Assembly: GCA_045120135.1 (NCBI GenBank)
Contig: JBGVEN010000015.1
Coordinates: forward strand, 186,001-250,000
Length of the DNA stretch: 64,000 nt
Origin: SIG440 sp045120135
GTDB lineage: Bacteria > Bacillota > Clostridia > Monoglobales > Monoglobaceae
Reading direction: 5' to 3'
Part shown: positions 51,421 to 59,496 of the stretch, piece by piece
How the letters are laid out: every line of letters begins with the position of its first letter
How positions within the stretch are numbered: the stretch's first letter is position 1
Translations under genes and position numbers: made by a program
Notes under the pieces: model-generated
Databases searched by the model: none
What the model was told of the DNA's origin: nothing
The model's input: only the letters and a program-made list of their open reading frames with translations

Positions 51421-51468
51421 GGCACCGGTACACCGAGAGTAACTGAAGTAACCGTAGAGTTTGAATAA
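51421..51468 (+). pseudogene. 3'-end remnant of a fifth FG-GAP paralogue
   Basis: In frame it reads GTGTPRVTEVTVEFE and a stop, the exact C-terminal sequence of the family (same as copy 3). At DNA level it shares ACCGTAGAGTTTGAATAAAG with copy 3 but differs at about seven other bases, and differs from copy 4 at more, so it is not a short duplication of copy 4. It has no start and is only the last ~15 codons: a leftover of a deleted or rearranged copy. Confidence 0.8.
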
Positions 51469-51552
51469 AGATTCTTCGCTTTGCTCAGAATGACAAGGTT
51501 GGATATACTGTTGACCTTAATGTCACCCTGAGTGAAGTCGAAGGGTCTTTTA
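51469..51552. repeat. MITE-like imperfect inverted repeat
   Basis: Left arm AGATTCTTCGCTTTGCTCAG.. (51470-51496) and right arm TGTCACCCTGAGTGAAGTCG.. (51521-51550) are imperfect reverse complements around a ~25-bp centre. The arm type (TGTCA-CCTGAG-GAAG-CGAAG) is widespread between genes in many bacteria. Directly behind the FG-GAP remnant. Confidence 0.65.
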
Positions 51553-51581
51553 CCCGACGGAGAGGGTCTAAAGAATCTAAA

Positions 51582-51615
51582 AAGATGGTGCAGTTCATTT
51601 GAACTGCACCATCTT
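51582..51615 (-). terminator. Terminator of typA
   Basis: A perfect 15-bp stem (AAGATGGTGCAGTTC / GAACTGCACCATCTT, loop ATTT), with a T-rich end on the minus strand, 4 bp after the typA stop. Confidence 0.9.
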
Positions 51616-51619
51616 CAAT

Positions 51620-53443
51620 TTATTTATTCCTTGCTTTGTCTTTAAGTCTGAGCTGAGTATTCAAAATTCTCTTTCTGAGTCTCAAACTCTTAGGCGTAAC
51701 CTCAAGAAGCTCGTCATCTGCTAAAAATTCAATACACATTTCAAGGCTGAGCTTGATTGGCGGAACAAGCTTAAGTGCCTCATCACTACCTGATGCACGA
51801 GTATTGGTCAACTGCTTCTTTTTGCAGACATTAACTGCCATATCTTCCATTTTGGGATTAACACCCACAATCATACCCTCATAAACCGGTGTTCCCGGTT
51901 CAATAAACAATGAGCCTCTGTCCTGAATCTTGAACAAGCCATAGCCTACCGCTTCACCTGTATCAAAAGACACAAGCGAGCCGGTATATCTTCGTGTGAT
52001 TTCGCCTTTGAACGGCTGATATTCGTAAAATACCGAGTTCAGTATTCCCTCGCCCTTGGTATCGGTAAGAAATTCGTTTCTGTAACCAAGCAGGCCTCTT
52101 GCCGGAATAAGATATTCAAGACGCATACGGTCGCTGCCCTGAGGCGCCATCTGGATAAGCTCACCCTTGCGGCTGCCCATCTTTTCCATTACTGCACCCA
52201 TCGAGGTTTCGGGGACATCAATAAGCAGCTTTTCAATCGGCTCGCACAGCGTTCCGCCAATCTCCTTATATAGCACCTTAGGAGTGCTTACCGAAAACTC
52301 GTAACCCTCACGGCGCATAGTTTCAATCAGTATGGAAATATGCATTTCGCCTCTGCCCGCAACACGGAAGGTATCCGTTGTTTCGCCATCCTCAACACGG
52401 AGCGAAACATCCTTTAAAAGCTCACGCTGAAGTCTTTCACGGATTTGTCTTGATGTAACAAACTTACCCTCTTTACCCGCAAAGGGACTGTCATTGACAG
52501 CAAATGTCATTTCAATTGTAGGCTCGCCGATTTTTACAAACGGGAGCGGTGTCGGGTCGGCACTGGATGCCACTGTGTCACCAATCGAAATGTCGGTTAT
52601 ACCCGAAATGCAGACTATATCGCCCATCTTTGCGGTATCAACCGCTGTTTTGCCAAGACCGTCTATCTGATAAATGTTTGCAATCTTTGCCTTGTAGGGT
52701 GCGTGTTTTTCGTGGTAATCGCAAACCATAATCTCCTGATTTTGTCTAAGAACACCACGCTCAATTCTACCGATTGCCATTCTTCCAACATATTCGTTGT
52801 AATCAATGGACGAAACAAGCATCTGAAGCTCACCCTCGTCATCACCCTCGGGTGCGGGAATATGCTCAACAATTGTTTTGAACAACAGTTCAAGATTCTC
52901 GCCCGGAACATAGGGGTTAAGAGTTGCCGTACCTGCTCTGCCCGAACAGAATATAATAGGGCTGTCAATCTGCTCGTCTGTTGCATCAAGGTCTAAGAGA
53001 AGCTCCAGAACCTCGTCAGGGATTTCGTCAAGACGGGCATCGGGTCTGTCCATCTTGTTGACAACTATAATAATTCTGTGCTGCATTTCAAGTGCTTTCT
53101 GCAGAACAAATCTGGTCTGGGGCATCGGTCCCTCTGCCGCATCAACAAGCAGAATTACGCCATTAACCATTTTAAGAATACGCTCCACCTCACCGCTGAA
53201 GTCAGCGTGACCGGGAGTGTCGATAATATTCATTTTTATTCCGTTGTAGTATACCGAAGTATTTTTGGCAAGGATGGTAATTCCACGCTCACGCTCCAAA
53301 TCGCCGTTATCCATAACACGGTCTTCTACCACCTGATTTTCACGATAAATACCACCTTGCTTGAGCATCTCGTCGACCAGAGTTGTTTTGCCGTGGTCAA
53401 CATGGGCGATAATTGCTATATTTCGCAAATCTTCTCTTTTCAT
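51620..53443 (-). CDS. typA: Translational GTPase TypA/BipA
   Basis: A 607-residue ribosome-associated GTPase of normal length. G1 AHVDHGKTTLVDEM, G2 region ERERGITILAKN, G3 DTPGHADFSGEVERIL, G4 NKMDRPDA. The EF-G-like domain and the BipA C-terminal GSDEALKLVPPIKLSLE follow. Helps ribosome assembly and growth under stress. Ribosome site AAGGAG; monocistronic. Confidence 0.97.
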   Translation of the reverse strand: MKREDLRNIAIIAHVDHGKTTLVDEMLKQGGIYRENQVVEDRVMDNGDLERERGITILAKNTSVYYNGIKMNIIDTPGHADFSGEVERILKMVNGVILLVDAAEGPMPQTRFVLQKALEMQHRIIIVVNKMDRPDARLDEIPDEVLELLLDLDATDEQIDSPIIFCSGRAGTATLNPYVPGENLELLFKTIVEHIPAPEGDDEGELQMLVSSIDYNEYVGRMAIGRIERGVLRQNQEIMVCDYHEKHAPYKAKIANIYQIDGLGKTAVDTAKMGDIVCISGITDISIGDTVASSADPTPLPFVKIGEPTIEMTFAVNDSPFAGKEGKFVTSRQIRERLQRELLKDVSLRVEDGETTDTFRVAGRGEMHISILIETMRREGYEFSVSTPKVLYKEIGGTLCEPIEKLLIDVPETSMGAVMEKMGSRKGELIQMAPQGSDRMRLEYLIPARGLLGYRNEFLTDTKGEGILNSVFYEYQPFKGEITRRYTGSLVSFDTGEAVGYGLFKIQDRGSLFIEPGTPVYEGMIVGVNPKMEDMAVNVCKKKQLTNTRASGSDEALKLVPPIKLSLEMCIEFLADDELLEVTPKSLRLRKRILNTQLRLKDKARNK

Positions 53444-53555
53444 AAATCTGCTCCTTATATAAAACTGTTATTATACAAAATTTTATCACAAATAATTATT
53501 ATACATCTTTTTTTGCAGTTTGTCTATGGCAAGAAGTACAAATTTTTTACAACGA

Positions 53556-53584
53556 TTGACAAAATAATGTTTGATTGGTATACT
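53556..53584 (+). promoter_or_regulatory. Promoter of mscL
   Basis: TTGACA (53556-53561), 17-bp spacer, TATACT (53579-53584). It lies over the possible upstream starts, supporting the start at 53620. Confidence 0.82.
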
Positions 53585-53619
53585 ATATGTATAATTTTAC
53601 ACGAAAGGTTGTTTTAAAA

Positions 53620-54060
53620 ATGTGGGAAGAATTTAAAAAGTTCGCCTTTAAAGGCAATGTAATCGATATGGCAGTCGGCGTTGTTGTCGGCGGTGCGTTC
53701 AGCACAATCGTTAATTCATTGGTAAAGGATATTATTATGCCGGTTTTTGGTTTTATCACCGCAGGTATGGACTTCACCGCGCTTAAGGTTGTGCTTTCCG
53801 AAGCTACCGAAACCAAGCCTGAAGCCGCAATTCTCTATGGCACATTTATCCAGAACATAATCAGCTTTTTGATTATTGCGTTCTCAATCTTTATGGTTGT
53901 TAAGGGCATCAACAAGGCAGCAAGCCTCAGAAAAGCTCCCGAGCCTGAGGTTATTGAAGAAGGACCCAAGCCCCCTACGCAGGAAGAGCTGCTTGCCGAG
54001 ATCCGCGACCTGCTGAAAGCATCATCTGCTCCGGCACTTGAAGAAGCAAAACAGGATTAG
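53620..54060 (+). CDS. mscL: Large-conductance mechanosensitive channel
   Basis: A 146-residue channel with two membrane spans. Begins MWEEFKKFAFKGNVIDMAVG with the conserved first span VGVVVGGAFSTIVNSLVKDIIMP, second span near IQNIISFLIIAFSIFMVVKGIN, and a charged C-terminal helix (TQEELLAEIRDLLK). Opens under membrane tension to relieve osmotic shock. The start is fixed by the promoter; 15 codons upstream are excluded. Confidence 0.96.
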   Translation: MWEEFKKFAFKGNVIDMAVGVVVGGAFSTIVNSLVKDIIMPVFGFITAGMDFTALKVVLSEATETKPEAAILYGTFIQNIISFLIIAFSIFMVVKGINKAASLRKAPEPEVIEEGPKPPTQEELLAEIRDLLKASSAPALEEAKQD

Positions 54061-54071
54061 TTAATTAAAAC

Positions 54072-54103
54072 AAAAACCGGTTGAAAAATTTCAACCGGTT
54101 TTT
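54072..54103. terminator. Bidirectional terminator, mscL / glutamine synthetase
   Basis: A 15-bp stem (AAAAACCGGTTGAAA / TTTCAACCGGTTTTT) between the convergent genes. Confidence 0.88.
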
Positions 54104-54105
54104 TC

Positions 54106-56196
54106 TTATTTAATACTAAAGATGAGGTCACCGTATGACGGTACAGGCCAGAAATTACGGTCGGAATGTGCCTCAATTTCATCAACCAACGCACGCAGGC
54201 TCTTCATTCTTGATACAACCTCGCGACGATAGTAGGTTGCAACCTCAAGTGCAGTTCCTTCGGGAACATTCTTCAGGGCATCGTCAAGCTCGCCGTTTGC
54301 TGCAAAAATCTTGTCCGCAAGGGTTGAAATCCTCTGGAGGGAGAGCTTTTCCGCCTCGAACGGGATATCGGGGCATACATTCCGCTTTGCAAGAATGGTG
54401 TCACACAGATTTCTCTGAATGTTACTGATTGCAGGGGTATAGTCCTTTTTAACCATATCCACCATCGTAAGGCCCTCGATATTAACCACCTTTGAATATT
54501 CCTCAAGCAGAATTTCGTATCTTGCACGCATCTCGGTCTCGTTATAAACCTTGTGGCGTTTAAACATTTCAATATTTTCGGGACGGATATAATAGGGCAG
54601 AGCATCAACTGTTGATTCAAGGTTCAAAAGTCCTCGTCTTTCCGCCTCTTTTACCCAATCGCCCGAATAACCGTTGCCGTCAAAGATAATGGCATCGTGT
54701 TCCTTTATAATCCGTCTAACAAGCTCGTGAACCGCTGTGAGGAAGTCATCGGCCTTTTCAAGCTCGTCAGCAAATAACTGAAGCTCGTCCGCAACCATTG
54801 TGTTGAGCATAATATTTGAGCAAGCAATCGAATCATTTGAGCCAAGCATACGGAATTCAAACTTATTACCTGTGAAAGCAAATGGTGAGGTACGGTTTCT
54901 GTCGGTTGAATCCTTGGGGAATTCGGGCAAAACCGAAACACCAACCTTCATTGTCTGCTTGCCTGTTCCCTCGTAATCACTGTCCTCCTTTATTGCCTCA
55001 AGCACGCCGGCAAGCTCTGAGCCGAGAAACATTGATATTATGGCAGGTGGTGCTTCGTGACCGCCGAGACGGTGGTCGTTGCCGGCACTTGCCGCAGATA
55101 CACGGAGCAAATCCTGATGCTTATGTACCGCACTCATAACCGCGCAAAGGAACACAAGGAACTGTGCGTTATCGTGGGGTGATTTTCCCGGTTCAAACAG
55201 GTTTTCACCGGTGTTGGTGGTGAGTGACCAGTTGTTATGCTTACCGCTGCCGTTTACACCCTCAAAGGGTTTTTCGTGGAGCAGACAGGTCATTCCGTGT
55301 CGGTCTGCAACAACCTTCATCATTTCCATGGTCAGCTGATTGTGATCTGTTGCAATATTTACTGTTGTAAATATAGGTGCAAGCTCGTGCTGAGCGGGAG
55401 CCGCCTCATTATGCTTTGTTTTGGCTAAGATACCAAGCTTCCATAGCTCTTCATCAAGTTCTTTCATATATGCCGAAACTCTGGGCTTAAGCTTGCCGAA
55501 GTAGTGGTCCTCCAGCTCCTGACCCTTTGGTGCAGGTGCACCGAAAAGTGTTCTGCCGCAATAAATCAAATCCTTGCGCTTTTCAAACACTTCTTTATCT
55601 ATAAGAAAGTATTCCTGCTCGGGACCGACTGTGGGAACAACTCTTGTAACATCGCTTTTACCAAAGAGCTTAAGTACACGCACTGCCTGACGGCTTACTG
55701 CCTCCATTGAACGCAGAAGCGGAGTCTTTTTATCCAGCGACTCACCGCCGTACGAACAGAATGCTGTGGGGATACAAAGTGTACCGTCCTTTATGAACGC
55801 ATAAGATGTGGGGTCCCAGGCTGTATATCCCCTTGCCTCAAATGTGGCACGTAGACCGCCCGATGGGAAGCTCGACGCATCAGGCTCGCCCTTGATAAGC
55901 TCCTTGCCGGAAAATTCCATTATAACATTACCGCCGGGAGCAGGGGTAATAAAGCTGTCGTGCTTTTCCGCCGTGATTCCGGTCATAGGCTGGAACCAAT
56001 GGGTATAATGTGTTGCACCCTTTTCGATTGCCCATTCTTTCATTGCAGCGGCAATCTTGTCTGCAACGGCACGATCAAGACCTATGCCGTCGTTTATTGT
56101 TTTTTTCAGAGCCTTGTAAATATCCTGCGGAAGGCGTTCCTTCATAACGGTTTCGTTAAAAACAAACTTTCCAAAAAGTTCAGGTATGTTATTCAA
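54106..56196 (-). CDS. glnN: Glutamine synthetase type III
   Basis: A 696-residue enzyme, the usual length of GSIII (about 700). It makes glutamine from glutamate, ammonia and ATP. N-terminal NNIPELFGKFVFNETVMKER, the GSIII signature region PGGNVIMEFSGKELIKGEPD, FPSGGLRATFEARGYTAWDP, VGPEQEYFLID and AAPAQHELAPIF. The GNDHRLGGHEAPPAI segment is in the active site. The start is TTG at 56196, with AGGAGG 7 bases upstream; the open frame continues 37 codons upstream without support. No riboswitch seen. Confidence 0.95.
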   Translation of the reverse strand: MNNIPELFGKFVFNETVMKERLPQDIYKALKKTINDGIGLDRAVADKIAAAMKEWAIEKGATHYTHWFQPMTGITAEKHDSFITPAPGGNVIMEFSGKELIKGEPDASSFPSGGLRATFEARGYTAWDPTSYAFIKDGTLCIPTAFCSYGGESLDKKTPLLRSMEAVSRQAVRVLKLFGKSDVTRVVPTVGPEQEYFLIDKEVFEKRKDLIYCGRTLFGAPAPKGQELEDHYFGKLKPRVSAYMKELDEELWKLGILAKTKHNEAAPAQHELAPIFTTVNIATDHNQLTMEMMKVVADRHGMTCLLHEKPFEGVNGSGKHNNWSLTTNTGENLFEPGKSPHDNAQFLVFLCAVMSAVHKHQDLLRVSAASAGNDHRLGGHEAPPAIISMFLGSELAGVLEAIKEDSDYEGTGKQTMKVGVSVLPEFPKDSTDRNRTSPFAFTGNKFEFRMLGSNDSIACSNIMLNTMVADELQLFADELEKADDFLTAVHELVRRIIKEHDAIIFDGNGYSGDWVKEAERRGLLNLESTVDALPYYIRPENIEMFKRHKVYNETEMRARYEILLEEYSKVVNIEGLTMVDMVKKDYTPAISNIQRNLCDTILAKRNVCPDIPFEAEKLSLQRISTLADKIFAANGELDDALKNVPEGTALEVATYYRREVVSRMKSLRALVDEIEAHSDRNFWPVPSYGDLIFSIK

Positions 56197-56344
56197 TTCA
56201 GCTCCTCCTGTTCTGAATGTCAATTTTTTTGAATAAACTGATAGAAATGGAACACATACGCCCACTTTATCATTAAAAATTATACACAAATTGGGCGGCA
56301 TTGTCAATGCAATAAAAATTTTTTCAATTTTTTTAAAAAAATGC

Positions 56345-56373
56345 TTGCATTTTGGGAAAAGTTGTGTTAATAT
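56345..56373 (+). promoter_or_regulatory. Promoter of rpsT
   Basis: TTGCAT (56345-56350), 17-bp spacer, TAATAT (56368-56373). Confidence 0.72.
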
Positions 56374-56419
56374 ATTATGTGCGACTCGTGGTCGCTATAT
56401 TAAAAATGGAGGTGAAATC

Positions 56420-56680
56420 ATGCCTAACATTAAATCAGCCAAGAAAAGAGTTAAGGTTATCGCTACAAAAACTCTTCAGAATCAGATGGTTAAATCACAG
56501 CTTAAGACTGCTATCAAGAAGTTTGAAGCTTCTCTTGAGGGGGGCAAAGATGATGCCTCTGTTGCATACGCAAATGTAGTTAAAAAGACAGACCAGGCTG
56601 TTGCAAAGGGTATTCTTCATAAGAATACAGCTGCCCGCAGAAAGGGTCAGTACGCAGCAAAGATGAACAAGCTTGCGTAA
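56420..56680 (+). CDS. rpsT: 30S ribosomal protein S20
   Basis: An 86-residue basic, helical protein binding 16S rRNA. Begins MPNIKSAKKRVKVIATKTLQ and ends GILHKNTAARRKGQYAAKMN. Strong ribosome site GGAGGTGA. The frame is open further upstream but that part is not coding. tRNA-Trp follows 60 bp downstream and may be co-transcribed. Confidence 0.96.
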   Translation: MPNIKSAKKRVKVIATKTLQNQMVKSQLKTAIKKFEASLEGGKDDASVAYANVVKKTDQAVAKGILHKNTAARRKGQYAAKMNKLA

Positions 56681-56700
56681 TTAACTTTTGGTTCTCAAGA

Positions 56701-56734
56701 AGAGTGCATTTTCTATAACCTGAAAACGCACTCT
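56701..56734 (+). terminator. Hairpin between rpsT and tRNA-Trp
   Basis: A 13-bp stem with one mismatch (AGAGTGCATTTTC / GAAAACGCACTCT) without a T run; a processing site or weak terminator. Confidence 0.5.
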
Positions 56735-56740
56735 ATATAC

Positions 56741-56816
56741 AGGGGTATAGCTCAGTTGGTAGAGCAGCGGTCTCCAAAACCGCGTGCCGTGAGTTCAAGT
56801 CTTACTACCCCTGCCA
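56741..56816 (+). tRNA. tRNA-Trp (anticodon CCA)
   Basis: A 76-nt cloverleaf: acceptor AGGGGTA/TACCCCT, D arm GCTC..GAGC, anticodon stem GCGGT/ACCGC with loop CTCCAAA (anticodon CCA), T arm GTGAG-TTCAAGT-CTTAC, encoded CCA. A strong terminator follows. Confidence 0.96.
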
Positions 56817-56854
56817 AAAATACCGATACCGCTTTGCGGTGTCGGTATTTTTTT
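56817..56854 (+). terminator. Terminator of tRNA-Trp
   Basis: A 12-bp stem (TACCGATACCGC / GCGGTGTCGGTA, loop TTT) flanked by A5 and T8. Confidence 0.92.
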
Positions 56855-56857
56855 GTA

Positions 56858-57056
56858 ATCGGTAACGGGACTTGAACTCCGTGCGCGCGGTTTTTCCGCG
56901 TGTCCGTGTCTGCACGTAAAAAACAGTCCGGTGAACTGTTTTTAGTGCAGAATTACAAAATGCGACAGCATTTTGTGAACGGCAGAAACGCATAGCGTTT
57001 CTACATTGATGCGAGACAAAGGCTTCGACTTTGTCTGCTGAAGTCTTACTACCCCT
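56858..57056. repeat. tRNA-derived, hairpin-rich debris downstream of tRNA-Trp
   Basis: Three parts. (1) 56858-56905, read on the minus strand, resembles the tRNA-Trp 3' half (AAAACCGCG .. GAGTTCAAGTC .. TTACC). (2) A chain of small stems: AACAGT/ACTGTT, ACAAAATGC/GCATTTTGT, AGAAACGC/GCGTTTCT and GACAAAG/CTTTGTC. (3) 57041-57056 repeats AAGTCTTACTACCCCT, identical to the last T-arm/acceptor bases of tRNA-Trp (56797-56812). No ORF. Confidence 0.6.
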
Positions 57057-57092
57057 ATCCCATAATTCTACAAAAACTTACAAAAAAAGCTA

Positions 57093-57121
57093 TTGTAATT
57101 TATCAAATTAAATGATATAAT
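57093..57121 (+). promoter_or_regulatory. Promoter of the putative structured RNA
   Basis: TTGTAA (57093-57098), 17-bp spacer, TATAAT (57116-57121); predicted start near G57128. Confidence 0.72.
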
Positions 57122-57127
57122 AGATTT

Positions 57128-57320
57128 GCTAAACAAATTCAACAATTATGTTTTAACTTCAATAGGTGAATTATACTCTTTTTTAATACCATCGTTAAAA
57201 AGTATGGCAAAAAATGCCGCCTTGATGACGATGGGAATTTCAATTGATTTCTGTTGAATTTGTTTAGCGACAAGCAAGGCTGGCGTTTTTGATGCGCTGA
57301 CCTCGGTTGGCGCATTTTTT
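57128..57320 (+). ncRNA. Putative ~190-nt structured noncoding RNA
   Basis: No ORF, yet there is a promoter, a structured body and a terminator. Stem P1 is a perfect 16-bp long-range pairing of GCTAAACAAATTCAAC (57128-57143) with GTTGAATTTGTTTAGC (57253-57268), starting at the predicted first nucleotide. Inside, P2 pairs 57189-57196 with 57227-57234 (CCATCGTT / GACGATGG with a G-U) and P3 is TGGCA/TGCCG around 57205-57219. A terminator hairpin and T6 follow at 57296-57320. Size and closing stem recall 6S or raiA-type RNAs, but I could not assign a family by eye. Confidence 0.65.
57296..57320 (+). terminator. Terminator of the putative structured RNA
   Basis: Stem TGCGC-TGACC / GGTTG-GCGCA (with G-U pairs) followed by TTTTTT. 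Confidence 0.75.
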
Positions 57321-57424
57321 ATTTTCCATTAGAATGCGTCGGCTGTTTACCGCATTCTCCGATTCAATGTTGGGCAATCACAATATTTTCCTATAAAAAG
57401 ATTACAGCGGTAAATGCCTGTAAA
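57321..57424. other. Intergenic DNA, no gene seen
   Basis: About 100 bp without a gene; TTTACCGC (57355) and GCGGTAAA (57408) could pair over ~50 nt, meaning unknown. Confidence 0.3.
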
Positions 57425-57470
57425 AAATATCCCCTCGTTATTTAGTGGCTAAGATAACGGGGGGATATTT
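57425..57470 (-). terminator. Terminator of the cyclophilin operon
   Basis: A 17-bp stem with one mismatch (arms 57425-57441 and 57454-57470) followed by a T run on the minus strand. Confidence 0.85.
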
Positions 57471-57475
57471 CTTTT

Positions 57476-58723
57476 TTATTTAACTGTCATTGCCTTAATT
57501 TTTATAGGTGTTTTGGGTATTGACTGCTCTCCGGATGCGCTCATTTCAAGTTCGACTTCTGCAAACTTTTCAACAACATCCATTCCGACAATAACCTTGC
57601 CGAACACCGCATAACTTCCGTCGAGTGCGGTGCATGCATCGTCAAGACAGATAAAGAACTGGCTGCTTGCGCTATCGGGATGCTGAGCACGCGCCATTGA
57701 GATTGCGCCCTTAGTATGTGAAAGTTTGTTGGTTTCAACACCGTTTGTCAGGAACTCGCCTTTTATATTGGCATCACTGCCGCCGCTGCCGTCACCTTTG
57801 GGGTCGCCTCCCTGAGCAACAAACCCCGGAACAATACGATGGAATGTAAGTCCGTTGTAAAAGCCATCCTTAACAAGCTTAACAAAGTTTGCAACTGTTT
57901 GTGGTGCGTATTCGGGATAAAGCTCAATTGTAACCTTTTTGCCGTTTTCCATCACCATATAAACAATGGGGTGACCTGTCGGGATTTTATCATATGTTAC
58001 AAGCTTGTCTTTAATCGACTGTTCATATGCCTCGTACTGCTTCTGCTGTTCGGCTTCTGTCGCCTTTATGCTTTCAATTATCTTCTCAAGCATTGCGTCA
58101 ACGCGGTTAATAACCGTTACTGCCTCGGCACGGGTTCCGCTGGCTGACGGATTGAAATTATTATTCTCGTCACCCGTCATAAGCGAAAGTCCAAAGCAGC
58201 TTGCAATCGATTGATTAATCTTTTCGGGATAGTTGGTTACAATTTTATCATTATCGGCATAAGTTATTTCAATGCTAGCTGCCGTCATTCCGGTAACATT
58301 ACGTACCGTTTCGCTCAGCATAAACGCCATTTCCCATCTGGGGATAGGCAAATCATAGGTTTCAGCCGTCATAATACCCGCTGTAATGCTTCCAACTGCC
58401 TCACTCATTGGTGCATACATATATGTCGTTGCAAAGCTATAATATTTTGCAGCCCAATGGTCTTCCTCGCCAAACGAGTCGGGAATTTCAACCTCTGCTC
58501 TTGCAGCTATTTCAGCCGCCAGCATTTTAAGAAATTCCGCTCTGGTGATGGCGTCGTCCGGACGAAACCTGCCGTCGGGGTCGCCGCTGATAACCTTGTT
58601 TGTATACGCCTTTTCAAGCTCGGCGTCTGCCCAATGCCCTTGCGCATCCTTAAAAGGATGGGCAAAAGCCAATGTACTACACAGCATTGCAAATGCAATA
58701 ATTAAAGAAACTGTCTTTTTCAT
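57476..58723 (-). CDS. SLH-domain/cyclophilin fusion (wall-anchored peptidyl-prolyl isomerase)
   Basis: A 415-residue exported protein. Signal peptide 1-21 (MKKTVSLIIAFAMLCSTLAF, A). SLH units: about 23-70 (HPFKDAQGHWADAELEKAY, ISGDPDGRFRPDDAITRAEF), a weaker middle one, and a third near 170-215 (SLMTGDENNNFNPSASGTRA). A Glu/Gln/Lys-rich helical linker (TEAEQQKQYEAYEQSIKDKL) leads to a full cyclophilin domain (about 255-415) with FHRIVPGFVAQGGDPKGDG and SASSQFFICLDD. It should catalyse Xaa-Pro isomerisation outside the membrane, tied to the wall. Transcribed after a membrane-anchored cyclophilin 20 bp upstream. Confidence 0.9.
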   Translation of the reverse strand: MKKTVSLIIAFAMLCSTLAFAHPFKDAQGHWADAELEKAYTNKVISGDPDGRFRPDDAITRAEFLKMLAAEIAARAEVEIPDSFGEEDHWAAKYYSFATTYMYAPMSEAVGSITAGIMTAETYDLPIPRWEMAFMLSETVRNVTGMTAASIEITYADNDKIVTNYPEKINQSIASCFGLSLMTGDENNNFNPSASGTRAEAVTVINRVDAMLEKIIESIKATEAEQQKQYEAYEQSIKDKLVTYDKIPTGHPIVYMVMENGKKVTIELYPEYAPQTVANFVKLVKDGFYNGLTFHRIVPGFVAQGGDPKGDGSGGSDANIKGEFLTNGVETNKLSHTKGAISMARAQHPDSASSQFFICLDDACTALDGSYAVFGKVIVGMDVVEKFAEVELEMSASGEQSIPKTPIKIKAMTVK

Positions 58724-58743
58724 TTTAAAAACTCCATTTGGGA

Positions 58744-59496
58744 TTATTCTTCAACAATTGTAACCTTTTTCATTGTAATAGGATCAACCGGTGATGCCAG
58801 CTCACCCATTGAGTTGTAGCTTCTTTCAACATCGAGGAACGCATCAACAACCTCCATACCCTCGATAACCTTACCGAATGCGGCATAGTTGCCGTCAAGG
58901 AAGCTTGCATCGTCATAACAGATAAAGAACTGGCTGCTTGCGCTGTCGGGGTTCTGTGAACGAGCCATTGAAATCACGCCTCTTGTGTGCGAAAGGGTAT
59001 TCTGCGCAAATCCGTTTGCCGCAAACTCGCCGGGGATTTCAACGCCGCTGCCGCCCATACCGGTACCCTCGGGGTCGCCGCCCTGAGCCATAAAGCCTTC
59101 AACAACTCTGTGGAAGCCAACGCCGTCGTAAAAACCGTCTGTTACCAAATCAACAAAGTTCTGAACGGTCTGGGGTGCGTATTCGGGATAAAGTTCCAGA
59201 ACGAACTCGCCGCCGTTTTCCATCTCAACTGCTACTTTTACATTTTCCTGAATCACTGTTTTGTCCTCCTTGCTATCTGCCTTGTTTGTGCCATCCAAAG
59301 CGGTGTTTTTGCCGTTTGACGAGCTAAGTGCGGTGTTTTCAACATTTTCTTTCTTGCCGCCGATAATACCTATTGCCAGAACCGCACAGACCAGAACTAT
59401 TACGGCAACTGCCATAGCCGTCCCCCATACTGCACCACCAGATGCTTTTTTCTTCTTTGCAGTAGCTTTTTTATTTGAATTTTTATTATTTGCCAA
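58744..59496 (-). CDS. Membrane-anchored cyclophilin-type peptidyl-prolyl isomerase
   Basis: A 250-residue protein. Basic cytosolic N-terminus (Lys-rich 4-17), one membrane span (about 24-46, TAMAVAVIVLVCAVLAIGII), a Ser/Asn/Asp linker, then a cyclophilin domain (about 85-250) with FHRVVEGFMAQGGDPEGTG and SASSQFFICYDD. It faces outside the membrane and probably helps fold secreted proteins. Paralogue of the next gene's C-terminal half. Ribosome site AAAGGAG. Confidence 0.92.
   Translation of the reverse strand: MANNKNSNKKATAKKKKASGGAVWGTAMAVAVIVLVCAVLAIGIIGGKKENVENTALSSSNGKNTALDGTNKADSKEDKTVIQENVKVAVEMENGGEFVLELYPEYAPQTVQNFVDLVTDGFYDGVGFHRVVEGFMAQGGDPEGTGMGGSGVEIPGEFAANGFAQNTLSHTRGVISMARSQNPDSASSQFFICYDDASFLDGNYAAFGKVIEGMEVVDAFLDVERSYNSMGELASPVDPITMKKVTIVEE

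Noticed and set aside
56085..56307. N-terminal extension of glutamine synthetase to 56307
   Set aside because: The extra 37 residues do not match GSIII; the TTG at 56196 has an ideal ribosome site and gives the normal N-terminus.
56741..57121. Complete integrative element at tRNA-Trp
   Set aside because: Only 244 bp separate the repeated tRNA ends and there is no integrase; at most a scar.
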